A stretch of 64,000 nt of DNA from Corbicula japonica (Eukaryota; Mollusca; Bivalvia; Venerida; Cyrenidae), in assembly GCA_038501625.1 (NCBI GenBank), contig JAZAYU010000697.1, positions 62,001 through 126,000 on the forward strand. Direction: 5' to 3'. The notes under the pieces are model-generated. The model was not told the DNA's origin and ran no database searches. It was given only the letters and a program-made list of their open reading frames with translations. This document shows positions 11,304-22,200 of the stretch, in pieces. The translations under genes were made by a program, and so were the position numbers. The stretch's first letter is position 1. Each line of letters begins with the position of its first letter.

Positions 11304-11714
11304 GCTATAAATTTTGGAGAGGTTAGACACTGATTAGTTTATAATGAACAGAAGTATATCTGTAATTTGTATTGTAATTGTACCATGTATTGAACATGAT
11401 TATATTGGCAAGTCAAGAACTGCACCCATTAAATGCAATGAGCACAATTAAGACCAGTATACCATTGCTTGTTAGGTATCCATGACTGTACTATACTTTA
11501 GTGCTTAAAACGGATTACGCGACACAATTTCACCTTAAGACATCCCATTTTAACGTATGCACCAGTCGAAAAGTCATATGAATCCACTCTCCCACCCCCT
11601 TGCCGAAAGTACGGGCGGGAAAAGCCATGTTTAACCATTCGGATGTCTCGGCACTGCGAGGCAAGTGTGATGGTTTTGATATAGCGCCAAAGTGTCCTTG
11701 ATTTTTATTATTTA

Positions 11715-12936
11715 CACTAGTCAAAAGTTCGAAGTGCACACTTGATAAATGTTTATTTCCAATAATTTGATTGAATCTTTCAAAATAGTGTAAATTACAA
11801 TGAAGAAGAATCAATATTTTATTAAAGCACACCAAAAATTTTAAGTCTGCTTAACCAGATTAAAAAAATAATAATATTTTAGCTCACTTGTTCTCAGAAA
11901 GCAATTCTCAAGTTAATTATCATTGCATCGGCTATCATTTGTGATCGTTTTCTCATCTCTGTATAATTTAAACTTCATGCAGATTTAAAGGAAATACTGT
12001 AGTTTGCCATTCCATTGCACTGAAATAGCTTTCTGTAGCTTTGTAATGGTCTGCTGGGCACGATGAGCCAACACACTCAACTTTATTTTATCCATAACGT
12101 TTTTACAGGATTTCAAGGAGAAAATTCCATTTTTCACACAATGTTTTGTGCCAAAAGTTTTTGAATTGTCTAGCAGTTTGGGATGATACAATTTTCTATT
12201 ATAGATGTGTAACAGCCTTTCCAAACGAAAAAAAATTGTATTCATTTCGATAAAATTGACCAGTTTTCAGATACGCCTTTTGACCTAATAAGCGTCATTT
12301 TCGAATAATTTGATTTTGAAGTTTATTGAATTTCTATAAATTTTAGTTTTAAATTTTATTTATTGGACACTTATCCAACAAATGTTACACTAATTTTTTC
12401 GAGTTTACGTTGTTTTACGTAAATATTTAATGACGTAATTGAGTAACATCAGCGTTCAACGTAAGCAACGTAATCAATCTAGAAAATAATATCGTTTGAT
12501 TTTCTTCTTAAATTAATAAAATATGCAAAAAATAATGTATTTCTTTTGCATTTACGAAAACCGTCAATATTTGTTTACAACAAATTTGAAGTTGTGCCTG
12601 TAAAAAGAATTTTGACGGCAATGTCGTTGTCTGCTGACGTCAACCGTTTCATGGTTACAATTTGTTGGTGTGTTTTTCGTGTTTGTCTTGAGTCGGTGAA
12701 CATGTGAAAAACAAAAACGATTGTAAAATAATAAATTTCGCTTGCCGCACGGGGATAATGCATAAAAAACGTATGCCGACGTGGATGACGTAAAACATAA
12801 AACATATGCACAGTTTTTAAAAAATAATTGTTGTTTGATCATTATTAACATTAAGTCAAACTTTCATTCAATTTGAATAAGTTTACTTTAAGATATTAAA
12901 AATTGAAAAGTGTGCACTTAGAACTTTTGACCAGTG
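11715..12936. mobile_element. TA-flanked 1.2-kb element (Tc1/mariner-like, non-autonomous)
   Basis: Ends CACTAGTCAAAAGTTC (11715) and GAACTTTTGACCAGTG (ending 12936) are inverted over ~29 bp, through 'gtgcacactt'. They are flanked by TA on both sides (11713-11714 and 12937-12938). A TA duplication and a short TIR fit the Tc1/mariner/IS630 group. Interior open frames (minus strand 12245-11985 and 12851-12564) show no recognisable transposase. It is nested in the 4.1-kb element. Confidence 0.65.
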
Positions 12937-12938
12937 TA

Positions 12939-14190
12939 TTTAGCGGTAATTTTACCATCAGGCTGTTCCCACATGGTGAGTATTTTACAAGGTATCTGCT
13001 TGGGCCAAAAGCAAAGTGTCTGCTAGTCTGCAGGGTTACGATCCCCTGCCTTTAATACCATCTTCAGATATTATCAAGTTCTGATTAAAATCAATTTAAT
13101 CAGATATTTTTAGTGGGTGCACTTAATCCCTACTGTTCCCAGTGTTATTGGCTTTTTTGCTGAAACTTTCAAAGTTTATATAATTTCCAATCGACCAGTA
13201 TTTCGATATTGTGTTAAATTGACTACATGCAATGATGCAAAACATATTTATTATGATGATTTTAGTACACGCATTTGTTCTCCTCACCTTTTTTATTTTT
13301 ATGTGGATGTATTCTTTTCAGGGATGGCAACGAATAGCAAAATTGTCATTAGAATATTTTGATGTACAAGTATTGTAATATTCGATAGTTATTTGTATTT
13401 GCGATCTCTTTGCTGGAGTATGCCGTATGTGTCTGTCAAACAACACTTCCGGCTTAATAACGACTTTCCAATTATAATAACGTTTCACATCAGGTCATGC
13501 TAAAGTAAGATCAAATCTCGATTTCTAACATTTAATGATCATGTGCTGTCCACTACAAAATGTACTGATAAATAACATTAAGTTACTATTAAAGAAGTCA
13601 GTGTACTTTCGTCGTCTTTTGTACGTGCATTTACGGGACATAGTAATTTTATGGTGATACCGTTGTCGTCACGGCAGTTACGCATGTTGAATTGAGACGA
13701 TAACTGCATTAAACTTTTAAGTTTCTAACTATTGGAGGAAGCAGAATGAAATCCAAGTGTCGTTAGCATATTTAGCATTTCACTCGTTTGAGTTTGCATG
13801 TGACTGCAATACCGATCGGGATTGGATGCGTGTGATACTGATTATGCAAATTATCTTTATTATGACAATCATTTGATAGGGCTTTTTACCTTTTTAACTT
13901 TACCCAATGGTAAAGTTTTGAATTAAAACATACACCGGCATTAGTGAATTCACACCTCATGGCAAAACTCTTTATTAAACACCGGTCCGTATTGTTATCA
14001 AGAAGCCCTGATAATTGATATTAATGGTCACTCAAACTGCCAATCACTGTTAATTGGTGGAAGTATATTGACTATGACACTTCTTATCATAACACCAGGT
14101 GTTTCTGTTCATTGTACATCGAATTTAGTGGAAAATTAAATGTCCTGACCAGAAATAATTTACATTTATTCGCTTTTCTTTGTATTTCGT
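12939..14190. other. interior of the 4.1-kb element, no gene seen
   Basis: This is AT-rich sequence with short open frames only. 'cagggatggcaacgaatagc' at 13319 resembles a hAT terminus but has no partner. A 20-bp perfect palindrome-like stretch (actttacccaatggtaaagt) lies at 13899. Confidence 0.4.
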
Positions 14191-14503
14191 TTAACAAAAA
14201 TTAATATTCGAACACTTAAAAGTATTAGAATGTTTCACAGATGTTGATCTAGGTGATAATAATTTCAGCGGTGATGGAGACGTAAGACGTATTTTTTTCT
14301 TTGTCGTCTTCAGTGGTGGGGAGATATGGGATAATTTTCTTTTTCTTTCGGTTTCCTTCCATTTTCTTCTTAGATTCAACACAGGTTTTCTTTTTCTCAT
14401 GTTTGGAACTAGACCTAAAAATGAAAACAAGAGTTGGTGTTAAATCCATTAACAATGGCTTTCTTATGTAAGTCTCCATGAAATTGTTCTAAAGTAAGGC
14501 GGT

Positions 14504-14962
14504 TCTCCATGAAATTGTCCTAAAGTGAGACAGTTCTCCATGAAATCGTCTTAAATGTAAAAAAAATGAACACAGAGGCTACTATCTGAGCAGAAAAACG
14601 TTCTAAAGTGTTAAATAATGTATGCCACACCCCGCAAACACAGCAAGGCGAAATCTAATTCTCTAAAGCTCCCAAAATCAGTCTGCAGACATTGCAGAGT
14701 TTGGACCCCTATGCCGCTATCCTTTCTTTCACGCTTCAACCACTGCATGGACAGACAAAAACGGACCAGAAGCAGATGTCTGAAACAAGCGGCTAGGTGC
14801 TTATCTCATACACAATACCTATAATACAAGAAAATGTACTTACTTTACTGAATTAGTGGTCGATGTAAACAAAACAATGCTGTTTTATCACCAATTGACA
14901 CCACTCTCCATGAAATGGCCGTCTTAAAGCATCGATCTTCTTACTTTAGGTTAGACCCCTTG
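14504..14962. repeat. right terminal inverted repeat of the 4.1-kb element
   Basis: Reverse complement of 10846-11303. The 68-codon frame here is at 14618-14824 on the plus strand. Confidence 0.85.
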
Positions 14963-15690
14963 ATTTTGTCATTTAAAACTGTTTTGCAGCATGGGTAGTG
15001 AAAATTGTTCGTTATTGTTTTTTTCTGTCTGTTTTGTATCTAATAAAGTATTTAGGGTACATTAAGTGTGGCAGCCATATTGTTTATAAAATTATACGAA
15101 GTCGAAATGAAATTATAATTTTTCTTCTAGAGCTTGTATTAAAAATTGTATAGTGGTAAGAACATTGAACCATTGTGGAATAAATAATATTATTGTAAAC
15201 TGAATAAATATTTGTCAGAATAAAACGCTTCCTACTCAGACGAATAAAAATGAATTACATTATTTACTTCAATGTTCCCTACAGTGTTTACCAGGTTTAT
15301 TTTTTAAAAGCCTTTAAAACCTCGACTATAATGAATTTTTCTAACACTGCATCAATACCATCATACAACATTTTTTAGATTTAATTAAACTTTTCTATAG
15401 TTCATCACAGATGACCACGATTTGCATGCTTTTTGCAAGGGTAAGTGTCCACGTGGGACAATGGAAGATTAGTTTTGATGTTGATTTATTAAAGCAATTT
15501 TTCAAAATTAAAATTGGTGGGCATTTATTTTGAATAAGATCTGGATGCAATACTTACATGCAACCACAAACACGATGGCAGGGGTTAAAGAGTTTATGAA
15601 GGTTTTTCTTGATCAAGAACGCAGAAGCTCACTCAGTTTCTTTTATTCCTGCTTTCGTGTTCTTGATGGTATTACTTCGGGTGCTATTGT
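14963..15690. other. no gene seen
   Basis: This is AT-rich spacer between the 4.1-kb element and the repeats upstream of the RPA-like gene. No family or ORF of note was recognised. Confidence 0.4.
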
Positions 15691-15698
15691 CCCGTATT

Positions 15699-15940
15699 AA
15701 AATACCGCATTGAAGGTTCCATGTTCACCGTCATATGCATACCATCGTTTGGGATCAATAAAAATTTTACTGTTTAATTGGTGTGAATATTGAGTTGCGC
15801 TCAACCCGGGGCTAGTCGGCGTGGGCAGTTACAAGCATTTCCATTACTGCCTATGAACAGGCTCAATCAAACCGAGCCTGCAATATTTTCATATTTGTCG
15901 TGATCGAGGGTCTTCAAAGTTCCCTTTTCATCTAGTTCAG
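15699..15940 (+). repeat. dispersed repeat B, copy 1
   Basis: ~240 bp starting 'taccgcattgaaggttcc' and containing 'gaacaggctcaatcaaaccg', repeated in direct orientation at 18073-18320. It lies ~300 bp upstream of the RPA-like start codon. It has no tRNA-like head and is of unknown class. Confidence 0.85.
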
Positions 15941-16089
15941 TAAGGTGAATACCTACCTACGTTTTTACAGTGCCATTAGCTTCTTTTGTTGTATATGTTT
16001 GTGTCCTTTAGCATGGAACATTATAAAGATGTGTTTATTCGAGTTCATTCATCAGGACAACATGTGCTTGTTTTTTCAAATTAAAACTT

Positions 16090-16176
16090 TAGAGGGAAGG
16101 TTGAGGTCAGTGCACTCTAGAACTATGTTTAAACCCTGTTCCAAAACCGTAACCCCACGGGTTAAATTATGTTACA
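16090..16176 (+). repeat. dispersed repeat A, fragment
   Basis: A short fragment of a SINE-sized family. It shares 'gtgcactctagaac...gtttaaaccc' and the 'gtaaccccacgggtt' box with the copies at 17098, 24430, 43678 and 44270. All copies are in the same orientation. Confidence 0.6.
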
Positions 16177-16225
16177 ATTTTACTTTCAGGAGTAGCTGCT
16201 ACTGACTGTTGAGTAAATTGCGAGT

Positions 16226-16287
16226 ATGGCTGATAAAACACCAGTAAAACAAGCGCGCACTAAAATAGCTGATCTGTCCATTAAACA
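16226..16287 (+). CDS. RPA-like exon 1
   Basis: Starts at ATG 16226 (MADKTPVKQARTKIADLSIK) and ends at a strong donor, 'aca|gtgagt'. It leaves phase 2, which is completed by exon 2. The 'KIADLSI' segment matches the start of DBD-A. Confidence 0.75.
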
Positions 16288-19200
16288 GTGAGTGTTTACT
16301 ATAATAAGACCTTCTCGAGAAAATTCATTTGATTCTTATCACTTTATTACAAGAACGCAATTCATTTTTTATTTGAAATTGTTATGGGATAAACAAAGTT
16401 AAGCATTATAACATCCAACTTATCGGAATACTTTTTATTAGAAAAGTAAGCTTTTCTTACAGATAAGGTCCGTATATTCGAGAATTCAATTTGGAACGTG
16501 AGAAAATCCTCAAAATCTGTGGTGTTCCATTGTAATTGGTCTTAGAAGCATAAAGATTGGAATTTTATTATCAAACACGATTGCCATTTAAGTATACATT
16601 TTATTAGTCATTTTCTTTTTGTCGTTTAATTTATTATAAAGTAATGAGCAGAAGTGGGAGATATGTGCACGGGTAATCAGAAAATCAGAGAAGAAATGGA
16701 CGGACACCAACAGTGTTTATTTTAAAGTAATGTTAGAGGACGACACCGCAAAAATAGAAGCGTTGGTATTTGGTGAAACAAATCTCAAAAGGTTGTATCC
16801 GGAGCTTGAGATTAAAAAGGTATTAATTTTATATTTATTGCATGTGTTATCTCCTGTCAAATTCTTAAATATATTGTTAAGTCAATCACATAATATGTGT
16901 TTAATACATCGTTCCTCATTATACTTTAATGAACTTCAAGTAATTTTCTCGCAAGAACATAATCCCTTTAATTTTTATTAGTTTTTATTAGTTATAAGAC
17001 GTATCGGAATTTCGGAATTACTCACTGTCAATAATAAGCCGTTAAACTTACCTTCTAGACATTAAACTTTAAAATCTAGGATACAATTTTGGCCATTTTC
17101 GCACAGTCAATAAGACTGCTGCACCCTAGAACCTGGTTTAAACCCTCAGTGGCAAATTGTTTCGCCAATGACCGTTCCAAGGCGGTAACCCGAAGGGTTC
17201 TCACTTTCGTTAATTGTTTGTGGTGTCTATTTTGAAACTGATCGCGAAACCATGCTCTCTTCTCCTCTATTCTTTTTGGCTTTGTAGCGAGGCTGTGTCT
17301 GTTGGATGTGGTTATTCCTGATATTCTTATTTCGCTGTTTATGTAAAAACTTTAAACAGCGTAGATCCTTACATATGATCCGCATATTAGTTTTAAAATC
17401 AATTTTTCTAAGAAATATTGAGATACCAATTGTATTGTTTTAGGTTTATTATATATCCAACGGAAGTTTGAAACAAGTCAATAAAAATTACCAAAGCGTT
17501 GGTCACAACTACGAGATTTATTTAGATCATACCACTACAGTCGTCTCTTGTACAAGTCGTGCTGACTATCCAGGAAATAGTCCTTATACGCCCATCCGTG
17601 AACTTTTATCTTCGCAATCAGCTTTGATAGGTACGAGCGTATATTGGTAAAAATATATATTGTAATATTTAAGAATATATATCATTTTCCATTAAAACTG
17701 ATTATAATATTTAAACGCAAACTTAAGCATTATAATGTTTAACTTGTGTAACAATACTATAATAATATATAATATAACAATAATAATATATATTAATTAG
17801 TGTGTCTACGTTTCATTGTTACTTAATATTTCGGTCAGTTAATAGACGGGTGGTTTCAATATCCCATCAAATATAGATTCGGGTATTGTTCAATCACCCC
17901 AAGGATATACTTCCTGCTTTTTAAAAATTTGCCTTTGGCGTTGTCTGTGATATGCAGGATTTAAATTCTCAGATCCCCTGTCAAAATTTTGTTTAGTTCC
18001 GCCAATTGTTTTCTCGTTTAGGGCAAACCCATTCTTTTATCTGGGGACTGTACGCCTCTGAATATGGAATTGTATAATACCGCATTGAAGGTTCCATGTT
18101 CACCTCCAATACCATATGCATATCATCGTTTTGGATGAATCGAAATTGTACTGTTTATTAGTGTAAATATTGAGTTGCGCTTAACCTGGGGTTAGGCGGC
18201 GTGGGCAGTAATATGCATTTCCATTACTGCCCATTAACAGGCTCAATCAAACCGAACCTGCAATATTTTCATATTTGTCGTGTTCGATGGCTTTCAAATT
18301 TCCCTTTTTCATCTATTTTAAAAAGCATGGTTACATTTGAATACTGTGTAAATGACCACAAAATAAAATTACCCTGCTATGATGCCAAGTTTGACATTAA
18401 ACATACATATAAATTATAAACAGACAGTTAGTAAGATTTTTTCTTAAGACGATGCGACTTGAATTTTTTTTTTTTGAAACTTGTTCATTTATTTTTTTGT
18501 TCTTAATCTTTATACTAGACATTTAAAGCTGCCTTATCACAGTTCAGAATGGAATACTTTTAAACTCGTTATTTCAGATCTGGTTAATGTTCATTGTACT
18601 GTTACAAATGACTGAACTGGGACGAATTTGCTGAAATTTCGTTGACTGTGTAACAATACAACATCACATTTACTTTGTTCACATGTTTTCTACAGTCAGT
18701 TTATATAATACAATTTTGAAAAAAATATCTGAAAACACTTTATATGTTCGCCATGAAACGCGACCAAGCACATTTAAAACATTATGACAGTTTCGGTGTA
18801 TCGGTTTGATGACATAATAAACCAGTAGATAATTCCTAAAAGATTAGAAGCTCCTATTCAAATATTAAAAAGGAAATACGAATTATTTTTTTGTTTTTCA
18901 AGACACTATAGGAAAGCTGACGATGATTGGCACTTTAGAGATGAAAGGCGGGCAAAAACAATTAAGGAAAATCCAACTGACAGACAGCTCTGATGATACT
19001 ACAGTGTCTGTCGCATTGTGGGGAAAACATGTATGTCTTATAGTTTCAAAATGTTAGGTTTTCTACATATTCTAAGTTGGTTTTCAAGAGATTTTAAACA
19101 AATAACATGCTGTGCATTTGGTATTAAAACGTTGGAATTCTGAGCTACAACATGACTTATGGTATGGCAATGATTATATTGACAAATCACCTCGTTTTAC

Positions 19201-22200
19201 TGATAAGAAGGGCTAAAATGTGAAATGAAACATTCCATGGAAAGAAATAGAAGTTTTGATAATATGCTTTCTAGTAACTGTTATAACAAGACATAGTATT
19301 CAAATAATTATAACTGATAACATTAACTTTGTCCTTCCCGTTGGAGCTACAACTGGCATATTTTGGAACAAAGGTTCAAAACTGCTTCGAAATATTTGTA
19401 ACAGATGCAAGACATATACCCAGAGAGATTGAGAAATGCATGAACCTTAGTATTCTTGGACAATCTGCTTTATAACACAATTGCTACTAATTTTTTTTCA
19501 AGAATCTACTTTATGTTTCAAAATGCTCCTGTGAAATTAGACAATACTTAACTTCTGTATGAACTGAACTTGTTTTCTTTATCAAATAATCAAGATCTAG
19601 CCAACATTGACAGATGCGTTGCTAGCGTTAGGATTATAACTAACACGCAACTCATTTGAAAAAACTGTAGCTAACGATTTTGTTATTGAGTGATGTAAAT
19701 CACTCCACAGAAAATGTTTATAAGAGAATAATTAAACATGGTTTAGTTTGCATAACGTAGATTTTCGCGCGTTTCATTTATGACGAAAAATAATACGCAT
19801 AATGTTTTATTTGAAATATATCATTATTTATTGCAGGCCACAGAATTCAAAGGAATCCCACTGGGTAGAGTTATTTCAGTTAAGAATGTCACAGTGAACA
19901 CATACCTAGGTACTTTGTATCTTTGAGATCTTTACATATATTATTAACTGTTTTTTCTTCTAATAAAACGACATGAAGAAATTCAGATGTTGAAAATAAA
20001 TTGTTGATAGGTAAAGGAATGAAATTAAAAATAAAATTATATATTTTATTTATAAAAAGTTAGGAGCTGGCATATGGATTGTCTTCTAAGAAAACCCAAT
20101 TCATTCTCAAAATGTTTATCTTTTCGACTGCACACTGAATGACTGGAAACAAATTAAATTATTGATCATATAGGTATAAGAATGTTTTTTTGTGTGTGTG
20201 CTTGAGAATATTCTTCAAACTGAATTATGCTGGAAACAAAAATTCAGTTGTTGCCTTTGTGGTAAAGCAACTATTATCCCTTTATTCGGAGTCGTTGCAT
20301 AATATTGTATTCCCGTAGTTATTTCTTTTCGTTTCCTTTCCTGACATATTATGCCTGTAAAAAAGTCACAAACAACCCGATTTCGAAGGATTTAGAGGCA
20401 ACCAGATGAAGAGAAAAAATATATATTAAAACGGACTACATTTGAATGGCCCACGGTGAAATACTGCGTTATTCGATGTAATGCAACTTATAAGAAAAAG
20501 ACGAGTTACAAATATATTGATTATGATTTTATTTCCTTGTGTTGTGTATTTGAAGTTTCAACTTGATATCTGCTGAAAAAAAACTGATTCAAACGGATTC
20601 AAAGAGGCCTACCAGTTCATTAAAAAATCCTCGAAATTCCCTAATATATTTCATTATAAATGCTTATTTTCAAACAAATTTGACATTTTTATATTAAAAT
20701 CCATTATTTATAATAGAAGTTACTTGTTGAGTCTGATACTCATCAAAACATGTCCAAAATGTCATATTTTGTGTAAACACGTGATCCTAAAGGCAACTAT
20801 TATCCCTTTAATCATATTTATGTACTTATTTGTACAACAAATAACATTAAAACATAATTTAACACATAACATGCTTAAAAAGTGATAAATCTACAAAACA
20901 AAGAATTAAAAGAATGAATAATACATCAAACGCATTCATTATCCTTCCTTTAAAAATAGCTATAAGCAAAGGAAAGTAGTTCCTCAGCAATATAAAATAG
21001 ACCTTTTAAAATATATTGTATCTAAATGATTCTCTCAGATCTCAAAAATACCATTTTCAAGAATATCACCATGTAATGAGAAAAAAAGTTGAGAACACAA
21101 TGCATTTAGGCTTTAAGAACCATAGATAGTCATATAAACCTTAGCCATATATTTAGGACAGTAGCAGTTGCTTCCCTTGGCAATGCTTTAATCACCTTGC
21201 TAGTAATACTTATATAGGATATATAGGAAATGTTAAGATACTTAAACCGTTATTATGACAAATTACAAAATATATTACAGAATATCACACAAGTTGATGT
21301 TGCTGAAATCCAACTTTACCACATACTGCTTATAATTTACCTTTACAACAAATCAAACATTTTAGGCGTGTGCCAGAACGCGATATAATTCACGGATTTT
21401 CTCGTAAAATTTGGATTCACTTTAGAAGAAATACAATAAAATTGCTCTTTGAATGTTAAGAATTCTTGTATGTTTATTTTAAAGTTAACTTTTTTTCTAT
21501 AGGAAACCAAGTGTTGTACAGTACTGTTAATACTGTCATAGACTACAATCCGACAAATAAAGATGTATTCCGTATAAGAAACCAAAATTATAGTGAAGTT
21601 GGCGAAATATCCTCAACCAAAAACTCTGGTAAGAATGTAAGAATTACAAAACATCATAAAGGGAAACACTGTAGTAATTCAATAAAGTTGGAAATTCATG
21701 TACTTTGTAAGACTGAAGATATTGCAAGAAACAATTATACTGAAGTAGGAGCTTTTTATAATCAATAAGACCTGAAGTCATCAAGTAGTACAAAAATAAG
21801 CGGATAAATTCTCAAACAGATACGTTTTAATAGTCATTTAGGCATCCTTAGACACATACTTGAAGACACAGACATGAGTCCATGTAGCATCTCAACTGGA
21901 AAATACAGTCAACAGATAAAAACTAGTCGAAACGAATATATATTTTCAAACACATTACTCGTTTGAAACATTAATATTAAAAACATAAATGTAGTATTAA
22001 ATGCATTCGAACTTGAACAATGACGGTTAAAATATCGTAGCGCTGTACGATCCGCAAGATATATTATTACTGAAAACTTCAGGTTGCAGAGTTTGATTCC
22101 AAACCGGAAAATGAAGTCATAAATAGACATATTTGGGCGTTAGCTATGAATATTTTTATCCTACGAAATAATAATAATAATACTTGGTGGAATGAATTCA

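Larger units (their letters stand above)
10846..14962. mobile_element. 4.1-kb element with long terminal inverted repeats
   Basis: The outer ends CAAGGGGTCTAACC (10846) and GGTTAGACCCCTTG (ending 14962) are inverted. Similarity continues inward for ~460 bp on both sides (10846-11303 and 14504-14962). Sampled divergence is low, 7 differences in 207 bp. A 4-bp flank ATTT occurs on both sides and may be the target duplication. Short repeats of 'tctccatgaaatt' lie at the inner end of the arms. The 3.2-kb interior has no recognisable transposase and hosts another insertion (11715-12936). It is probably a non-autonomous DNA transposon of unknown superfamily. Confidence 0.75.

Noticed and set aside
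12564..12851. Minus-strand ORFs in the TA-flanked element as a transposase
   Set aside because: No DDE/D signature or helix-turn-helix is visible; composition looks non-coding.
13319..13345. hAT-like terminus 'cagggatggcaacgaatagc'
   Set aside because: No inverted partner or 8-bp duplication could be found nearby.
10984..14824. Twin 68-codon ORFs in the arms of the 4.1-kb element (10984-11190 minus; 14618-14824 plus)
   Set aside because: The two copies differ at seven bases and all seven change the amino acid, so there is no sign of protein-level selection; they are open only because the arms are near-identical.
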